Of a stretch of DNA of 64,000 nt, positions 42,833 through 51,573 are shown piece after piece. Source of the stretch: JAJYKC01 sp963823105 (GTDB lineage: Bacteria; Acidobacteriota; Terriglobia; Bryobacterales; Bryobacteraceae). The position numbers and the translations under genes are program-made. The DNA is taken from the NCBI GenBank assembly GCA_963823105.1, contig CAWGKC010000009.1:372001-436000 (forward strand). Direction: 5' to 3'. The first letter of the stretch is position 1, and each line of letters opens with the position of its first letter. The notes below the pieces were generated by a model. The model was not told the origin of the DNA. It did no database searches and was given only the letters and a program-made list of their open reading frames with translations.

Positions 42833-44453
42833 ATGAAAAAGCAAACAATTGCGATCCTGGCGATTCTGGTCGGAGCCGCCACGCTGTCCTACGGCGCGCA
42901 ACATAACCCGAAACTCTCGGCGGATCTTGAGGGCCGCGATCCGGAAACGCCGGTGAACGTAATCATCCAATACAAGCAGACTCCGCAGCAGCGCCACATC
43001 GACGCCGTGGTCCGCAGAGGCGGGCGTCATCTCGCAACGCTCGGCGTGGTGAATGGTGCCGTCTACACGGTCCCCGCCAAAGCGCTCGCCGAGTTGGCCA
43101 ACGATCCGGACGTCGCGCACATTTCTCCCGATCGCCCGGTGCATGCCTCCGACTACAGCGCGGGTCCCGTGGTGTTCGACTACAAGCTTCAGGCGGTAAA
43201 CGCCGACATCGCGCAGCAGAGCGGGTGGAACGGCGCCGGGATCGGCGTCGCCGTAATCGACAGCGGCATCACCGACAGACCCGACTTGCACGGATTCAAC
43301 GGTTCTCGCATCGTCTATGGTCAAAACTTCATCCAAGGCGGTTCCGCCACCGACACTTACGGCCACGGCACGCACGTCGCCGGTATCGTGGGCGGCAACG
43401 GGGCGCTTTCCTGGGGTACTTACGCGGGAGTAGCTCCCAGGGTCAAACTCATCAACCTCATGGTTCTCGACAACACCGGCTCCGGCTCCGACAGCACCGT
43501 CATCGCGGCGATTCAGCAGGCGATTCAGTTGCAATCGCAATTCAACATCCGGGTCATTAACCTCTCGCTGGGCCGCCCGGTTTTTGAAAGCTATACGGTC
43601 GATCCGCTCTGCCAGGCGGTGGAAGCGGCTTGGAAGGCCGGCATCGTCGTCGTCGCGTCCGCCGGAAACCAGGGCCGCGACAATTCCGCCGGCAACAGCT
43701 GGCTACTCCACCATCACCGCTCCCGGAAACGACCCTTATGTGATTACCGTTGGCGCGATGAAGACCGAGGGAACCCCCTCGCGTACCGACGATCTCATCG
43801 CCAGCTACAGCTCCAAGGGCCCCACCTCGATCGACCAAATCGCGAAACCGGATCTCGTCGCCCCCGGCAACCTGATTATTTCCGTGCTCGGCAACGGAAC
43901 CCTGCCCAACCTGTATCCGGCCAACATCACCGATAACTCTTACTTCATCCTGAGCGGCACCAGCATGGCGGCGCCCATGGTGAGCGGCGCGGCGGCTTTG
44001 CTGCTCCAGCAGAATCCGAATCTGACGCCGGACCAGGTGAAGGCGCGGCTCATGAAGACCGCCTACAAAACCTTTCCGGCGACGAGCGTCGCCACCGACC
44101 CCCTCACGGGCAATCAATACACCAGCACCTACGACATCTTCACCGTCGGAGCGGGGTACCTCGACGTATTGGCCGCGCTGTCCAACAGCGACGTCGCCAG
44201 CGGAACGGCTCTCTCTCCGGTTGCGACCTTCAACGCGCTGACCGGGACCTTCTCGATCAACAACATCGCGGGACAGAACGTGATTTGGGGCACCAACGTG
44301 ATCTGGGGCACCAACGTCATCTGGGGAACCAACGTGATTTGGGGCACCAACGTGATCTGGGGAACCAACGTGATTTGGGGCACCAACGTGATCTGGGGCA
44401 CCAGCGCTCCGGTAAGCCAAACGTCGCCCGTCGCCATCTACGGCGAACAGTAA
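42833..44453 (+). pseudogene. Secreted subtilisin-like protease with NVIWGT tail, frameshifted
   Basis: Exported S8 peptidase. A signal peptide (MKKQTIAILAILVGAATLSYGA), an inhibitor-I9-like propeptide (VNVIIQYKQTP ... VAHISPDRPV), then the catalytic domain: Asp in VAVIDSGI, His in YGHGTHVAGI, Ser in LSGTSMAAPMVSGAAALLLQQ. An extra T at 43700 breaks the frame after AGNS; the next phase continues GYSTITAPGNDPYVITVGAMK. After the protease domain come seven NVIWGT hexapeptides and the end AIYGEQ. Joined length about 539 aa. It has a paralogue directly downstream, also frameshifted. The indel is probably an assembly error. Confidence 0.85.
44277..44402 (+). repeat. Seven tandem 18-base units encoding NVIWGT
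   Basis: Units alternate among nearly identical versions (third-position ATT/ATC and GGC/GGA changes), all in frame, at the C-terminal end of the first subtilase. The near-identity suggests recent expansion by slippage or unequal recombination, with selection on the peptide. Confidence 0.9.
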
Positions 44454-44526
44454 AAGATCGAGCCTCGGCAATAGCGCGAAAGAAAAGCTGGAGCCATCCG
44501 ATATGACCACCATAGGTTTATCCTCG

Positions 44527-46213
44527 ATGAATAACACATTGATTCGGCGGACAATACTTGCTCTAACACTGGTCTGCGGCTCGTTGCCGGTATCCGCGGG
44601 CGCCCGGAAGCATTCCGCGGACCTGGATGCCGCCGGCAATCGAAGCGTGCGGGTCGTCATCTCCTACGGAGCGCGGCCCCTGGACGCTCAAGTCCAAAAG
44701 ATCCTCTCGGCCGGCGGAACGGTTCAAAGAAGGTTGAACCAGGTGAACGTCGTAGTGGCGACCATTCCAGCCAGGGCGTTGGCAGAATTGGAAGCGGACT
44801 CCGCGGTTAACTATATCGCCGCCGATCGCGCCGTCCGGCCGACGCTCGACTACAGCACCGCGGCAGTCAACGCCAACGTCGCTTTTCAGAGCGGCTTTTC
44901 CGGCACGGGAATCGGCATCGCGGTCATAGACAGCGGCGTCAGCCCTCATCCCGATCTCAATGACGCCGGCGGCAGACTCGCGAATCGTCTACAGCGAGAG
45001 CTTCGTACCCGGCGACTCTTCGACGGGCGACGAATACGGTCACGGAACGCACGTCGCCGGAATCGCCGCCGGCGACGGCGCAAGCTCCACCGGTTCACAG
45101 TTCACGCACACGTTCCGGGGCCTCGCTCCGGCCGCGCAGATCGTCAATCTCAGAGTGCTCGACGGCGACGGCGTGGGCGCCGACAGCGCCGTGATCGCCG
45201 CGATTGACCGGGCCATCCAACTGAAAAACACCTACAACATCCGCGTATTGAATTTATCCCTCGGCCGGGCCGTGTTCGAGAGCTACACGCTCGATCCACT
45301 CTGCCAAGCGGTCGAAGCCGCCTGGAAGTCCGGCATCGTAGTGGTGGTAGCCGCCGGCAACAACGGACGCGATAACACCTATGGAAATCAGGGCTACGGG
45401 ACCATCAACGCCCCCGGCAACGATCCTTACGTCATCACCGTCGGCGCCATGAAGACCGAAGGCACCTACCCCACCGGGGACGACCGCATCGCCAGCTACA
45501 GTTCGAAGGGCCCGACGCTCTTCGATCACCTGGTAAAACCCGACCTCGTCGCTCCGGGCAACCGGGTTGTCTCCGACATTAATTCGAAGTCCGATTTAGC
45601 GAAGCACAACGCCGGAAACTTGATCGCGAAATCCTACTACAGCTCCTTCCCCGGCAAATCCGTCTCGAAACTTTACTTCCAGTTGAGCGGCACCAGCATG
45701 GCAACCCCGGTGGTGAGCGGCGCGGCCGCCCTCCTGTTGCAACAGAACGCCGCCTTAACGCCCGACCAGGTAAAGGCCCGGATGATGAAGACGGCCAACA
45801 AGCAATTCCCCGTCTCGAGCGTGGCTGTGGACCCGGTGACCCAGATCTCCTATACCAGCCAATACGACATCTTCACCATCGGCGCCGGATACCTGGACGT
45901 CTGGGCGGCCCTCAACAACACCGATACCGCCAACGGCGCGGCGCTCTCGCCGGCCGTATCCTATAACCCGGCCACCGGCGTCACCACGCTCGATTCCAAC
46001 CTGTCGGCCATCTGGGGAACCTCGGCCATCTGGGGAACTTCCGCGATTTGGGGGACCAACGTCTTCACCAACGGGACCTCGGCGATTTGGGGAACCTCGG
46101 CCATCTGGGGCACGGGCACGACGCAGAGTTTCAGCGCCATCTGGGGCACCTCGGCGATCTGGGGAACCGGAGCGACCAGTTCGGAAACCATCGCCATCGA
46201 CGGCGAGGAATAG
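44527..46213 (+). pseudogene. Second secreted subtilisin-like protease with SAIWGT tail, frameshifted
   Basis: Tandem paralogue of the preceding gene. Start set at the ATG giving MNNTLIRRTILALTLVCGSLPVSAG, a good signal peptide, with an in-frame ATG at 44503 as alternative. Propeptide (VVISYGARPLDAQVQKIL), catalytic Asp in VIDSGVSPHPDLND, an extra base around 44960-44983, then SRIVYSESFVPGD, His in YGHGTHVAGIAAG, Asn in VVAAGNNGRDN and Ser in SGTSMATPVVSGAAALLLQQN. The tail has SAIWGT repeats interrupted by NVFTNGT and GTGTTQSF, and ends IAIDGEE. About 561 aa when joined. Likely extracellular or surface protease. Confidence 0.85.
46004..46168 (+). repeat. Degenerate SAIWGT hexapeptide repeats
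   Basis: Seven copies of SAIWGT in three blocks separated by short linkers, at the C-terminal end of the second subtilase. More diverged at the DNA level than the NVIWGT array of the paralogue, so the two arrays expanded independently from a common xxIWGT unit. Confidence 0.85.
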
Positions 46214-46235
46214 GCGCAGGCCACACGAGGCGAAC

Positions 46236-48674
46236 GTGAAGGAGCTTTCCATCTCGACGCGGGTATTCATCGGCGTCGTCGTCCTGACCGGAATGTTGGC
46301 GGTCTGCCATCCTCTGGCGCAGCCCTTCGATCGTCCTTCGGTCCGGTTTCTCTGCTACCTCGCGCTGGCCCTGATTTCCTCCGGACTCAAAGTGAGGCTT
46401 CCCGGAGTCACCGGGACCATGTCGGTCAGCTTTCTCTTCATCCTCACCGGCATCCTCGAGTTGACACCGTCTCAGGTCATGCTGCTCGGTCTCGGCGCCG
46501 CGCTGGTGCAAATCTACTGGAACGCCAGCAAACGTCCGAGGTTCTACCAGCTCCTGTTCAACCTCTCTGTCATCGCCATCGCCATCACCATGTCCGGCCT
46601 GGCCTTCCATTCGGTCCTGGCCCAAGTTCTCGGGGGCAGCCTCCCGATCAAATTGCTGCTGGCCACCGCCGGCTACTTCGTCGCCAACACCTTCCCGGTG
46701 GCTTGCGCCATCTCGCTCGCCGAGCGGAAGCGCCTGTCCTCCGTCTGGAGGGAGTGTTACTTCTGGGCGTTCCCTTATTACCTGATGGGCGCATCCATCG
46801 TCTGCCTCATCCACTGGGTGAACCTCAATCTGGGTTGGGAGTTCTCCATGATGTCCATGCCCATCGCCTGGGTGATTTACCGCTCCTACAGCCTCTACAT
46901 CGGCCGGCTGGAGAAGGAAAAGGAAAACGTGGAATTGGAGAAGGCTCACGTCGAACAGATGAACGCCCTTCACATCCGCACCATCGAAACGCTCGCCCTG
47001 GCGATCGAGGCGAAGGACCAGACCACGCTCAACCATCTCCGCCGCGTTCAGCACTATGCGATCGAGATCGGCAAGGAGATGGGACTTGGCGAAGCGGACC
47101 TAAGCGCTTTGCGCGCCGCCGCCCTCCTGCACGACATCGGAAAACTCGCCGTGCCCGAATACATCGTCACGAAACCGGGCAAGCTCACGCCGCAGGAATT
47201 CGAGAAGATGAAAATTCATCCGCTCGTCGGCGCCGAAATTCTGGAGCAGGTCAATTTCCCCTACCCCGTCGCGCCCGTCGTCAGGGCGCATCACGAAAAA
47301 TGGGACGGAAGCGGCTATCCGCTCGGCCTGGCCGGCGAGGAGATCCCTCTGGCCGCCCGCATCCTCTCCGCCGTGGACTGCCTGGACGCCGTCGCCTCCG
47401 ACCGCCAGTACCGCCGCGCTCTGTCCCCGGTCGAGGCGATGGCCGTTGTCCAGGGCGAATCCGGCAAGAGTTACGACCCGCGGGTCGTCGAGGTTCTCGG
47501 GAGGCGTTTCCTCCAACTGGAGGAAGAAGCCATCCGGCTGAACGAGTCCAAGGCGAAGCTCTCCGTCGAAGCGAAAATCGAGCGCGGCAAAGCGCCGGCG
47601 GTTGGATTCGAATCCGCCGCCGAAGACCCTCACGGCGATTTCCGCTCGCAAATCGCCGCCGCGGGCAAGGAAGCGCAATCCACCCTCGAACTCCTTTCGG
47701 GTTTGGGGAACGCCCTCGGATTGGCGGACATGCTCTCGGTGTTGAGCGCGCGGCTCACGCAACTTATTCCGTGCGACTCCATTGTTGTCTACGAAAACAA
47801 AGACGACCTGCTCAAAGCGGTCTATGTCGATGGCTGGGATCGAATGTTGTTCTCCTCGCTCGAGATTCCCCTGGGCGAAGGGCTATCGGGCTGGGTTGCC
47901 AAGCAAAACAGGACGATTCTCAACGGAAATCCCTCGGTCGAGCCCGGCTACCTCAACGACCCCACGAAGTTCAGCTTGCTGCGTTCCGCGCTGTCGGTTC
48001 CTCTCGCCGGACAGGACGGCAACGTGGGCGTGCTCACCCTCTATCGCGCCGACGCCGACGCCTTCGCCCAGGATCATCTGCGGATTCTTTCCGGGCTCAG
48101 TTCTAAAATCGGTCTTTCGTTCGAGAACGCCCTGAAATATCGCGCGCTGGAGGCCTCCGCCACCACCGATTATCTTACCGGCCTCACCAATACGCGCGCC
48201 TTGTTCGAGCGCCTGAATCACGAACTCTCGCGCTGCGAACGCGAAGCGTCGCCCCTCACCGTCATGGTCTGCGATCTGGACCGCTTCAAACAGGTGAACG
48301 ATCGCTTCGGCCACAACACCGGCAACAAATTATTACAGGCGTTTGCCGTCGGATTAACCAAAATCAGCCGGGACTACGACGTCACCGCGCGCTTCGGCGG
48401 CGACGAATTTGTCCTCGTGCTGCCGGATATCTCGGCCCAGGCCGCCATCGGCAGGGTCGCCGCGTTGACCGCCTTGGCCTCCGAAGTGGGCCGCGCCGTT
48501 TGCGGCGAGAACGTCGTTTCGGCCAGCGTCGGCGTGGCCTCGTGGCCCGAGGACGGCGCCACCAGCGACGAACTCCTCGGAGAGGCGGACCGGCGCATGT
48601 ACGCTCACAAAAACACGCATAAACAGAAGCGCTCGATCCCCCGCGCGACCCAACAACTGACCGCCGTTCCCTGA
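46236..48674 (+). CDS. c-di-GMP protein: membrane domain, HD-GYP, GAF and GGDEF
   Basis: Signalling protein of 812 aa. Residues 1 to about 230 contain six or more hydrophobic helices (a MASE-like sensor). After a coiled coil comes an HD-GYP phosphodiesterase domain: HLRRVQHYA, ALLHDIGKLAVPEY with the HD pair, and HHEKWDGSGYPLGLAGEEIPL with intact GYP. A GAF domain follows (about 490-640), then a diguanylate cyclase domain with intact active site RFGGDEFVLVLP. Having both intact hydrolase and cyclase domains in this order is uncommon; one may dominate, set by the membrane or GAF ligand. It lies 20 bases after the second subtilase and could be co-transcribed. Confidence 0.9.
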   Translation: MKELSISTRVFIGVVVLTGMLAVCHPLAQPFDRPSVRFLCYLALALISSGLKVRLPGVTGTMSVSFLFILTGILELTPSQVMLLGLGAALVQIYWNASKRPRFYQLLFNLSVIAIAITMSGLAFHSVLAQVLGGSLPIKLLLATAGYFVANTFPVACAISLAERKRLSSVWRECYFWAFPYYLMGASIVCLIHWVNLNLGWEFSMMSMPIAWVIYRSYSLYIGRLEKEKENVELEKAHVEQMNALHIRTIETLALAIEAKDQTTLNHLRRVQHYAIEIGKEMGLGEADLSALRAAALLHDIGKLAVPEYIVTKPGKLTPQEFEKMKIHPLVGAEILEQVNFPYPVAPVVRAHHEKWDGSGYPLGLAGEEIPLAARILSAVDCLDAVASDRQYRRALSPVEAMAVVQGESGKSYDPRVVEVLGRRFLQLEEEAIRLNESKAKLSVEAKIERGKAPAVGFESAAEDPHGDFRSQIAAAGKEAQSTLELLSGLGNALGLADMLSVLSARLTQLIPCDSIVVYENKDDLLKAVYVDGWDRMLFSSLEIPLGEGLSGWVAKQNRTILNGNPSVEPGYLNDPTKFSLLRSALSVPLAGQDGNVGVLTLYRADADAFAQDHLRILSGLSSKIGLSFENALKYRALEASATTDYLTGLTNTRALFERLNHELSRCEREASPLTVMVCDLDRFKQVNDRFGHNTGNKLLQAFAVGLTKISRDYDVTARFGGDEFVLVLPDISAQAAIGRVAALTALASEVGRAVCGENVVSASVGVASWPEDGATSDELLGEADRRMYAHKNTHKQKRSIPRATQQLTAVP

Positions 48675-48723
48675 GCGATCGCTTTCGCTCCCCGCGACAA
48701 AAAAACGCGGCTATACGCTCCGC

Positions 48724-49407
48724 CTACGCGGCGTTTTCTATCTTCCCGTCGCGCATATGGATCGCCCGATGCCCGAAGGCCGCCGCCTCCGGGTTGTGAG
48801 TGATCATCAAAATCGTCTGCCCCAGCCGCTCGTTCAGGTCGCGCAGCAGAGTAAGCACGGCGTTGGAGTTCTGCGTATCCAGATTCCCCGTCGGCTCGTC
48901 GGCCAGCAGAATCGCCGGATGATTCACCAGCGCCCGCGCGATGGCCACCCGCTGCTGCTCCCCGCCCGATAGCGCCCGCGGCTTGTGGTTCATCCGGTCG
49001 CCGATTCCCAGCAGCCGCAGCATCTCGTCGAGCGCCGGCCCGGCCGGCCCCGTCGCCCCCGCGATGTCCCGCGCGATCTCGATATTGTCCCGCGCCGTCA
49101 GCGTCGGAAGCAGGTTGTACTTCTGAAAAACGAAGCCCACCGTCGTCTTCCGCAGATTCGTCCGCTCCCGGTCCGTCATGCGCATCAGGTCTTTCCCGGC
49201 GATCTCCACCGTGCCCGCCGTCGGCGGCGTCAACCCTCCCAGAATGTGGAACAGAGTCGATTTGCCCGATCCCGACGGCCCGATCACCGCGACGAACTCC
49301 CCGCGCCGGACGTCCATATCCAATCCCCGCAGCGCGCGAACGTCCACGTCCCCCACGCGGTACACCTTCTCCAGGCCGCGCACGGAAATGATCGGCGCGT
49401 CAGTCAT
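48724..49407 (-). CDS. ABC transporter ATPase (LolD/MacB type)
   Basis: ATP-binding subunit of 227 aa. Walker A GPSGSGKST, Q-loop FVFQKYNLLPTLTA, signature LSGGEQQRVAIARAL, Walker B ILLADEPTGNLD and H-loop MITHNPE. The LLPTLTARDNIE segment is typical of the LolD/MacB/FtsE group, which drives mechanotransmission rather than import. The permease gene overlaps by 8 bases upstream on the same strand. Confidence 0.9.
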   Translation of the reverse strand: MTDAPIISVRGLEKVYRVGDVDVRALRGLDMDVRRGEFVAVIGPSGSGKSTLFHILGGLTPPTAGTVEIAGKDLMRMTDRERTNLRKTTVGFVFQKYNLLPTLTARDNIEIARDIAGATGPAGPALDEMLRLLGIGDRMNHKPRALSGGEQQRVAIARALVNHPAILLADEPTGNLDTQNSNAVLTLLRDLNERLGQTILMITHNPEAAAFGHRAIHMRDGKIENAA

Positions 49408-50494
49408 ACGACAGAGCCTCGATCGCGTCCTGCCGCGCGGCTTTCAATCCCGGATACGCGGCGCCGAGCAACGCGCCCACCAGCGCCAATCCCGCCGCGA
49501 TCGGCCACCACTCCGGGACGATCGCCTGCATCAGCGAACCCGGCACCAGGGTCATGATCATCCACCGGGTCGCGTAACTGAATCCGATTCCGATCACGGA
49601 GCCGATCGCCGCCAGCAGCGCCGTCTCCCGCAGGAGAATCCCCAGAATAAATCCCGGCGACGCGCCCAGCGCCTTCAGCACGCCGATCTCCCGCGTCCGC
49701 TCCAGCACCGCCGTATACATCGAAAGAAACACCACCAGAAATCCCACCACCACGCCCAGGCCGACCACCACCGCCATAAACGTCTTCAGCTCCGGCACGT
49801 TGTTCACCGACATCTGCGAAACCAGTTCCTCCATCGACCAGATCTGATATTCGCCCAGGCCCGATTTCTTCAGCGCCTCGATCTCGGCGTCCGTGCGCGC
49901 CGCGTCGTCCAGCTTGATGTAGATCGCCGTCACCTTCCCCGTGTTCGCCGTCAGCTTCTGCAGTTCTTCAAGCGGCATGATGATTCTCGCCAGCTTGCCC
50001 TGCTCGAACACACCCGCCACGCGCCAATTCCGGTCCAGCACTTTGATGATGGAGCCGGGCGTCAGATCGTGCTCGCGCGCGTAATATTCGTCGATCACCA
50101 CCTCGTCCGGTTTCTCGATGGCGCGGCCCTTCAGGAAACGGAATTCGCCGCTCATCCGCGCGAATTCCGGGAAATCGACGCCGGTGATCGACGTCAGCCG
50201 CCCGGTGGGCTGAATCAATACGCCGGTGGCGATCTCCACATGCGGTTGCTTACGCACGAACGGGAGCAGCCTCTCGTCGAAATTTCCCGTCCATCCGATG
50301 GCAGAGCTCGCCGGCGGCCTCACCACTATGTCCGCGCCCACCCCCTTCACGCGCCTCGCCTGATCTTCCAGCATCCCCACGCTGATGCCCACCAGCGTCA
50401 GGATCATCGTCACCTGGACGCCGATCGCCAGCGCGCTCAGCAGTGTCCGCACGGGACGATGTTTCAAATTTTCGATTACAAGCTTGTTGGTCAA
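49400..50494 (-). CDS. FtsX/MacB-like ABC permease
   Basis: Permease partner of the ATPase, 364 aa. One N-terminal helix (RTLLSALAIGVQVTMILTLVGISVGM), a periplasmic MacB_PCD domain of about 200 residues and three C-terminal helices (MAVVVGLGVVVGFLVVFLSMY, a second near REIGVLKALGASPGFI, and AAGLALVGALLGAAYPGLKAA). This is the type VII (MacB/LolCE/FtsX) topology. It ends in the coupling QDAIEALSYD. No membrane fusion protein is adjacent, so the cargo (lipoprotein, peptide or signal) is open. Confidence 0.87.
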   Translation of the reverse strand: MTNKLVIENLKHRPVRTLLSALAIGVQVTMILTLVGISVGMLEDQARRVKGVGADIVVRPPASSAIGWTGNFDERLLPFVRKQPHVEIATGVLIQPTGRLTSITGVDFPEFARMSGEFRFLKGRAIEKPDEVVIDEYYAREHDLTPGSIIKVLDRNWRVAGVFEQGKLARIIMPLEELQKLTANTGKVTAIYIKLDDAARTDAEIEALKKSGLGEYQIWSMEELVSQMSVNNVPELKTFMAVVVGLGVVVGFLVVFLSMYTAVLERTREIGVLKALGASPGFILGILLRETALLAAIGSVIGIGFSYATRWMIMTLVPGSLMQAIVPEWWPIAAGLALVGALLGAAYPGLKAARQDAIEALSYD

Positions 50495-50547
50495 AGGAAA
50501 GCGGTCCGAAGAGGGCTGGCCCCTCTATTCTAGCGTCCGCGCCCCCA

Positions 50548-51550
50548 TTAACGCCACGAGACGATCGTTCGCGACGGGCCGATTTCCACCATTTCGCTGC
50601 GCGCGAAACCCGCGTTGGCGAACATACTCTCGTACGCGCTGTAGGGGTGCGCGTCGCCCTCCGGCGTGCTGCCCAGCATCGTCATCGCGAACATCGCCTG
50701 CGTCGGCGGACTGATGCGGCTTTCGTCGGGGATGAAGCCCAGCGTCAGCGCGCGCCCGCCGGGTAACATCGCCGCGTGGACGCGCCGCAGCAATCGCTCG
50801 CAATCGGCGGGGCCGTGTAACTGCAAGAAGTTCGTCAACAATACCACGTCGTAACCATCCCCCAGCTCCGCCTCGAACGCGCTGCCGGCGATCGTCCGAT
50901 AACGCCCCGCCGCCTTCGAAGCCCGCGCGTTTTCCACCGCCACCTCCAGCACCGGCGCCCAATCGAGCCCCCGCGACCTCCACGTTTTCCCCGCGCTCGG
51001 CCACCGCGATGCCATAGAGTCCATGGCCGCAGGCCACGTCCAGCACCTTCGTCACCGGGCCGTCGCGCCACGCCAGATCCGCCACCGCGCCCGCCGTCAG
51101 CCGCGCCAAGGGAGCCATCGATCGCGCGAACTCCAGCCACACCGGATGGTCCGGCGATAGCGTTCCGCCTTCGGTCGAGTACCCGCCCGCGCGCACCCGC
51201 TCCGCCACATCGCGCAATCCCTCCGTCATCGCGGACGTGCCGATAAACCGCGCCACCGTTCCCAGATACGTTGGCGACCGCCGGTCCAGAAACGCCGCCG
51301 AATCCGGCGTCAATCGGTACTCGCCGTCCCTCTTCTCAAGGAACCCCATCGTCGTCAGGCAGTCGCAAAGAATCCGCATGCCGCGTTCCGACGCGTTGCG
51401 GCGCCGCGCGACCGCCTTGGCCGTTTCCGCCCCTTCGCCGATCGCCGTGAACACATCCAATTCAATCGCCCCTCGTAGCGCCTCCGTCCGCTGGTAAGCG
51501 TTCAACGTGTCGAAAATCAAACCCGGATTCGGGCGCGGGGCCGTGCTCAT
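50548..51550 (-). pseudogene. SAM-dependent O-methyltransferase with dimerisation domain, frameshifted
   Basis: Class I methyltransferase of the plant/acetylserotonin O-methyltransferase type. The N-terminal winged-helix dimerisation domain (AYQRTEALRGAIELDVFTAIGEG, MRILCDCLTTMGFLEKRDGEYRL), then motif I VLDVACGHGLYGIAVAERG. An extra base in a run of five C (plus strand 50968-50972) breaks the frame after NVEVAG; the next phase continues LDWAPVLEVAVENARA and FEAELGDGYDVVLLTNFLQLHG to TIVSWR. Joined length about 333 aa. The homopolymer context points to a sequencing indel. Substrate unknown. Confidence 0.82.
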
Positions 51551-51573
51551 AGTCCCATCATACGGAACCGCGG

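Noticed and set aside
44277..44402. Possible CRISPR-like array
   Set aside because: Units are 18 bases, contiguous, in frame and without spacers; it is a coding repeat.
48680..48735. Possible bidirectional terminator (AAAACGC ... GCGTTTT)
   Set aside because: The right arm overlaps the last codons of the ABC ATPase and the stem is short and imperfect; not strong enough to list.
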